Positions 8,796 through 13,235 of a stretch of 13,235 bases of DNA are shown here, piece after piece. Origin of the DNA: Hyphochytrium catenoides (Eukaryota; Sar; Hyphochytriomycetes; Hyphochytriales; Hyphochytriaceae); assembly GCA_900088475.1 (NCBI GenBank), contig FLMG01002785.1:1-13235 (forward strand). Reading direction: 5' to 3'. The position numbers and the translations under genes were made by a program. The notes under the pieces are model-generated. The model saw only the letters and a program-made list of their open reading frames with translations. It did not search any database and was not told where the DNA came from. Every line of letters starts with the position of its first letter. Within the stretch, counting starts at the first letter, position 1.

Positions 8796-9522
8796 CTACA
8801 GCAGCAATGCTAGCCACCCTCCAATGTAAGCGAGCCCACCAATGGGCTACAAGATTGCATTGATAAGGCATTGAGAGAACGCCGAGGGAAGATTAGAATC
8901 CTAGCTAAACTATCAAAGGAGCGAAGCCCATTATATGTGCGAAGTCTCACCGTGATCATTCCAAGCTTCTTCTCTCCCGTCAGCACCAGCATGTACAAGC
9001 TTCCTGCCCCATCCGCATAGGTGATTTTTAAGTTCCTTTAGACTCTGAGACAAAGCTATCGCCCCTACCTGCAAATATAAGGTTCCCTGCCACAAAGAGC
9101 CCGCCTGGCCAAGAGGGATTACGTGCCAAAGGCGTCACCAGAAGGGCTAGCGAATGAATGGCCTGTGGTGGGGAAGCGAAAGCAAACAAGCATGAGCCTC
9201 TTATCATTCAGATCATGATGGAGGACGTCTCGGTGGCAAAGAACTATGAAGTCTTGAACCTTTTGAGCGCTCTACCTGGTAGTGGGTGGCTGTCTGCCAT
9301 ACTTGCAGGTAGTAAGGATCCTTCACTACCTTCTTCAAGCCATGCGAACCAAAAGCACCTGGACCAAGTTGAGCAGGAGAGCCTAAGCGACATACCTCCA
9401 GGGATTGTGGAGTATCATTGGAGGAATGCTAAGGGATGCTAGTTACCTAATGCAACGCTGGTAGCACCAAAGACAGCGCCAAGCTTCCACCAAAGAGACG
9501 CCGTGATCATTGCCTTGCTCAT
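8796..9522 (-). CDS. TMEM256/DUF423 family small membrane protein
   Basis: Members of this family are conserved four-helix membrane proteins of about 110-130 aa with no established biochemical function. Exons: 9522-9447, 9358-9276, 9162-9069, 9003-8951, 8846-8796; the four introns (88, 113, 65 and 104 nt) are GT-AG, and phases match, giving 118 aa. The protein shows the family signatures in order: MSKAMITASLWWKLGAVFGA, ALGAFGSHGLKK (family GAFGAHGLK), HYQAIHSLALL (family YHxxHALALL), LFVAGNLIFAGSLYMLVLTG (family FxAGxLLFSGSLYxLxLTG), and ITPIGGLAYIGGWLALLL at the C terminus. Each hydrophobic block is a likely membrane helix. The stop (TAG at 8798-8796) follows GWLALLL, where the family normally ends. 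The gene is divergent from VPS53. Confidence 0.93.
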
Positions 9523-10140
9523 TCTTGAAAGCACTGTGACTCTTCTACGGCGGGTCGTGCTACGTTCTCCTCTTCCCTTCTTGAGCTATGCCGGGTAAAT
9601 GAGAGCCTATCCTCTCAACAGTAGGCGCAGACGAAGCTGATGCGATTGTCGTGCTGTGTGACTGGACGCACACCTTCCTGATAAAGGTAGACAGAAGGTT
9701 ATCACCTTTCTGTGTCTTCAGCTTCTCAAGACTTCTTCTCTCCTCTTCTTCATGCCCGGGCAGATGGAGACTCGATCTCTCTGCGATCAAAATCATTATA
9801 AAAGAGAACACACCTTCTTCTGTACCCGGAAACACCCGCTAACGGCCGAACATCACCGCTTCCCAAGATGCTTCAAGCTTCTCATCAGAGCTTTTCGAAG
9901 GAGATCTACCTGGGCTAAAGGCATTGACCGTCTCCTTTCCTCGGAGCGATGATCAAGGTTGAGGGCTGAGAGCAGTTAGGAAAGGCGGTTTCCTTGGCAG
10001 AGGCAGGCGGACAGAAGATAGGATTATCGCTATCATTCAGATTTCAGAAGATTGAGGTGAATCGAAATGGGGTAAGTTGATGGAGAAGTGAAAGGACACG
10101 GAGTACTGCCTCGCTCTAGGGTTGCTGCAGAAGAGCAAGC
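9523..10140. other. Divergent promoter region between DUF423 and VPS53 genes
   Basis: These 618 bp separate two start codons on opposite strands. Frames of 60-91 codons exist on both strands (for example minus 9835-9560), but they are mutually antisense and show no conserved motif, so I treat the region as promoters and 5' UTRs. A TATAAAAG at 9797-9804 on the plus strand is the only core-promoter-like element seen; it lies about 340 bp before the VPS53 start. Pyrimidine-rich tracts occur at about 9721-9750. Confidence 0.5.
9797..9804 (+). promoter_or_regulatory. TATA-like element in the divergent region
   Basis: TATAAAAG matches the TATA consensus and faces VPS53, but it is far (about 340 bp) from the start codon. 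The reverse strand reads CTTTTATAAT, which could equally serve the DUF423 gene. Without transcript ends this is only a candidate. Confidence 0.25.
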
Positions 10141-13106
10141 ATGGCAAACAATGCTGAACCCCGCCACCTCCCTGGCGCTGGGGAGTTCCCGTCAGAGGTC
10201 CAGGAAGTCATCGCCGCTGTTCTGCCTTCCGAGGACCCTTTGGACAAGGCTCAGTTTGACCCAATAGAGTTCATCAACCGAAACTTTCCTGATGAAGAGT
10301 CTTTAGGTGCCTTTTCGTCAAGGAATAGGATAATTGCTAGCCCTCTGCTAAAACTATGCAACAGGAGAAGTGGAGCCTTTCATTGCCAGGCTGGGTGGAA
10401 AAATCAAGGAGCTGGAGGTAGAGCTGAGTCTGTCCGTCCAGGACCAGTCCAGAGCAGGAACAAGAGCCACTCAAGACTTGGACGAGGCTAAGCAAACCAT
10501 AAAGCTCCTCTTTGGGAAAATAAGGGATATCCGAATGAAGGTTGGCCCTTGCGGCATTCTCTGCGGCTCATGGTACTGCTCTTCTTAACGTCAGGCACTT
10601 AGGCTGAGCAAAGTGAAGTGATGGTGCAAGAGATATGTCGAGACATCAAGCAGTTGGACTGTGCCAAACGCCATCTCCAGACAACAATTGGCACTCTCAA
10701 GCGGCTCAATATGCTTGTTACCGCAGTTGATCAGGTCTGAGGCTTCTCTATCGGCGTCTTGCTCTTCCTGTTGGACACATGTCCTGCTTCATTCCCGCGT
10801 GCCTCCGCTGAAGACTCTACACCTTCGAGTGCTATCCTTCGTAACAACAGATCGGTGTTTCTTGTGATTACTCGCTGTCCTGTTTCTGATTCCTATCGAC
10901 CTAACCCAAAGCTGCGTCCTACAGCTAAAAGGGACTGTCGAGTCACGTCAATACCGAGAGGCCGCCACTCTGCTCGATGCCGTCAAGCACTTGTTTGAGC
11001 ACTTCGAGAGCTACATCTCGGTCCCAAAGATTATAGAGCTCAGGGAGACAATAGCAAAAACCAAGGCAGAGCTCATCTCACAGGTAAGAGTAGTGCGAGA
11101 AATACGAAGTCTCCATGCACCTTTTCAGCCTGTCGCTCTGGAAACTCACCCTTTCATAGGCCATCTACGCTGCATCTTCTTGCATCTGCCCGTTTGTCCT
11201 CCTTTATCCCTTGATATGTGTCAGATCCTTCGTCCAATGCTCATCTGCTGCTGGAATAGATCTTTGGTGATTTCAAGGTAGTCGGGACGCTGGGTTCGGA
11301 GAAGATGGAGGATATGGAGACTGTCAAGGATCCGATGGTTAGCCCGTCGATACTGCTGGGAGCGTGTTGCGCGGTTGACGCCCTTGGTAATCATGCTTTT
11401 GCTGGTTGTTACTTCCTTTTGCCCACTTTCGCTTCAACATTTCCATTTTGTCTTGCGGTCCTCGCCAAATTAGGTGATCGGGCAAATCGCTGGTAAGCGT
11501 TATTACATATCTTGTTGTCTTATTTACCCGTCTCCGCTTTGTATCAGGTGAGGAAACGAGAGACCAGTTGCTGAAGGCTTTTGCAGCAGACCAGCTCGCT
11601 CCTTACGTGAAGGCTTTTGGAAAAGGTTGTTTTGTTTGTGACTGTAAATACGACCGAGTGACACTCTAAGCTTACTTCACGTCCAACATCCACAGGCGGG
11701 GAGTACTACGGCTTGGAGCAGACGGAGCTGAGATATGTTTGGTATCGCCGAGTGCTTCGAGGCTTCGACGAGAAGTAAGTAAAGATATACGGTGGCTCGT
11801 TGGGAGCTGAGAGGATAGCTGTGCCTTGATGGGTATGTCGAGTTGTTGGCAACCAAGAGTGGCGGTGGATGGAAGTGCCTCTCGTTTAGCACAAGAAAAC
11901 TGAGAAGATATAGGAAAAACAACCTCTTCCACATACGTTCGTGCGAGACCACTTTTTGTTCATCCTGACACTCTAACTCTCCTGATCCCCAGATATGCTG
12001 GCATCTTTCCGGAGGAATGGAAGGCAGAACACCGACTTACCATTCAGTTTTGTGAAAGGACTCGATGTAAGCTTCCTTTCCCTCACTATTTAGCCATGAG
12101 TCAACGTTCTAAGCTTTCGTCCCTCGCACTGAACCGGTGCTTCCTCGTCAATGTCAGCGCAACTTCTAATAATCTTGGGTGCCCAGGAGCCGGAGCACAT
12201 TGACGTAAGACTACAGGCACTGCCTATCCAATCTTTTCCACTGAGCTCCACTTTATTCGCGCGATCACTTCTTTTCTCTGGTCCTAAGCTAAACCTGACA
12301 ATGGCCATCCGGTTAGGTGCGAACACTTCTAGCGGCTTTGCAGCGGACGCTTGCCTTTGAGAAGGAAATGGCTAGCCGGTTTGAAGCCGGAGAAGGCGAA
12401 AGAGGAGCGATAGACAATGACGGGGATGAAACCTCTAGTCAGAGCAGCAAGAGAGGCTCTTTGCCAACAAAAGGACGGTAAATCGCTAGTTGAGCTACCA
12501 GGAATAACGAGAGCATCAACTTAAAAGACAAAAAGGAGCTGCTGGCTCGCAATAAATCATAAGGCTAGAAGTTGGTGGTGTTGCAAAACCGAGAGTTTGC
12601 TAACAAGGCCACACTAAGCTTCGAGGAGGCTAAAAGGTTTCGTCGCTGAACCTTCTCTGTGTCTAGGATGGATCCCAGCGGCCAGGGAGATAAATTTCCT
12701 TCGTTCCTCGGCTTTATCTCGGGATGTTACGACCCTTATATGATGTCTTACATTCAGGCGGAGAGAAAAAATATGGACGATATGATGACTCAGGTGAGTG
12801 GGAAAGAGAGTGAGCTTTTTGCACTCTACCCGGACATCCTTCCCAATAAGGCCCAGAATCTCCCCCCTCTTGCTCTCTAAAATTGCGGATGCTTAGCTTC
12901 GCTTTACTCTCTCCTCTACCAGGTGATGAAGGAAGAGAAAGTGGATCGTGATGGGTCTCTTCCTGTCTTCTCTTCCTCCGTGAACATGTTCACATACATC
13001 AAGAACTCGATCAGACGCTGTACGGCGCTTACTAGGGGCCAGACTTTCTTCTCGCTATACAATGAGTTCAGGGCAACGTTAAAGGCCTACAATGGCATCC
13101 TCACTG
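10141..13106 (+). CDS. VPS53: Vacuolar protein sorting-associated protein 53 (GARP/EARP tethering subunit), 3' end outside window
   Basis: VPS53 is a long helical subunit of the GARP and EARP tethering complexes that capture endosome-derived vesicles at the trans-Golgi network or recycling endosomes. Exons: 10141-10306, 10365-10540, 10603-10734, 10925-11083, 11260-11386, 11548-11625, 11696-11774, 11993-12066, 12158-12204, 12317-12477, 12667-12793, 12923-13106; phases match throughout, giving 503 residues so far (human has 832). Family-like blocks in order: [18 protein letters not shown]; a coiled coil with [16 protein letters not shown] and [54 protein letters not shown] with [22 protein letters not shown]; an acidic Ser-rich loop; [18 protein letters not shown] with ERKNMDD; and [20 protein letters not shown] phase-1 donor at 13107 opens an intron, so the C-terminal third lies beyond the edge. 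Confidence 0.95.
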
Positions 13107-13235
13107 GTAAAGTGGGAAACCCTATAGAAAAAAAAACAGCTAGCCTATATCAGCTTAAGGATTCTTAGAGCAACGGCCGATTGGGCATCCAAGCTCCACC
13201 GACCGGAAGAAAGATCTTGTAGGCTAGGAGGAAAA
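13107..13235 (+). other. Start of VPS53 intron 12 and possible next exon
   Basis: The GTAAAG donor at 13107 opens an intron containing an A-rich run (about 13127-13137). Possible acceptors occur at about 13158 and 13169 (TATATCAG, TTCTTAG). No reading after them matches the expected VPS53 continuation, so the next exon is probably outside the window. Confidence 0.4.

Noticed and set aside
8506-8863. Two overlapping plus-strand frames of 86-107 codons
   Set aside because: Both run antisense into the conserved last exon of the DUF423 gene and show no motif.
9158-9442. 94-codon plus-strand frame starting MACGGEAKANKHE
   Set aside because: It is antisense to the DUF423 exons, which match the family and splice correctly.
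9560-9835. 91-codon minus-strand frame upstream of DUF423
   Set aside because: No motif is seen, plus-strand frames cover the same bases, and it lies where promoters and 5' UTRs are expected.
1-13235. CRISPR arrays, insertion sequences, bacterial operons, tRNA or rRNA
   Set aside because: No regular repeats, terminal inverted repeats, transposase motifs or tRNA-like folds were seen, and every gene carries spliceosomal introns.

Overview
The window is nuclear DNA from an intron-rich eukaryote with a compact genome. Almost no gene reads as one long frame. Instead, short conserved segments are separated by GT...AG introns, mostly 54-115 nt and at most about 220 nt, and splicing phase is kept at every junction I worked out. 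The gene set (ERCC8/CSA, VPS53, an ACOT11/12-type thioesterase, a TMEM256/DUF423 protein and an eukaryotic CobW GTPase) points to a protist or alga. I see nothing that fixes the lineage; base composition looks close to balanced by eye.

Layout. 1-710 (-): probable 5' exons of an unidentified gene that leaves the window. 894-3815, possibly from about 3945 (-): one 14-exon gene encoding two hotdog thioesterase domains followed by a START lipid-binding domain, the layout of animal ACOT11/ACOT12. 4366-6090 (+): six-exon CobW/ZNG1-type GTPase with an extra N-terminal membrane helix. 6168-8116 (-): five-exon ERCC8/CSA WD40 protein, tail to tail with the CobW gene. 8796-9522 (-): five-exon TMEM256/DUF423 membrane protein built from exons of 51-94 nt. 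10141-13106 and beyond (+): twelve exons of VPS53, cut by the window end, head to head with the DUF423 gene.

The genes do not form a pathway. They are independent housekeeping functions: acyl-CoA hydrolysis coupled to lipid binding, metal chaperoning, transcription-coupled repair, a small membrane protein, and endosome-to-Golgi tethering. Neighbours sit in divergent, convergent and same-strand pairs with 77 to about 680 bp between coding regions. The most notable points are the thioesterase-START fusion, the membrane-anchored CobW protein that lacks the METAP1-binding N-terminal motif, and a 25-bp tandem duplication inside a CobW intron next to its 3' splice site. I found no mobile element, CRISPR array, rRNA or tRNA.
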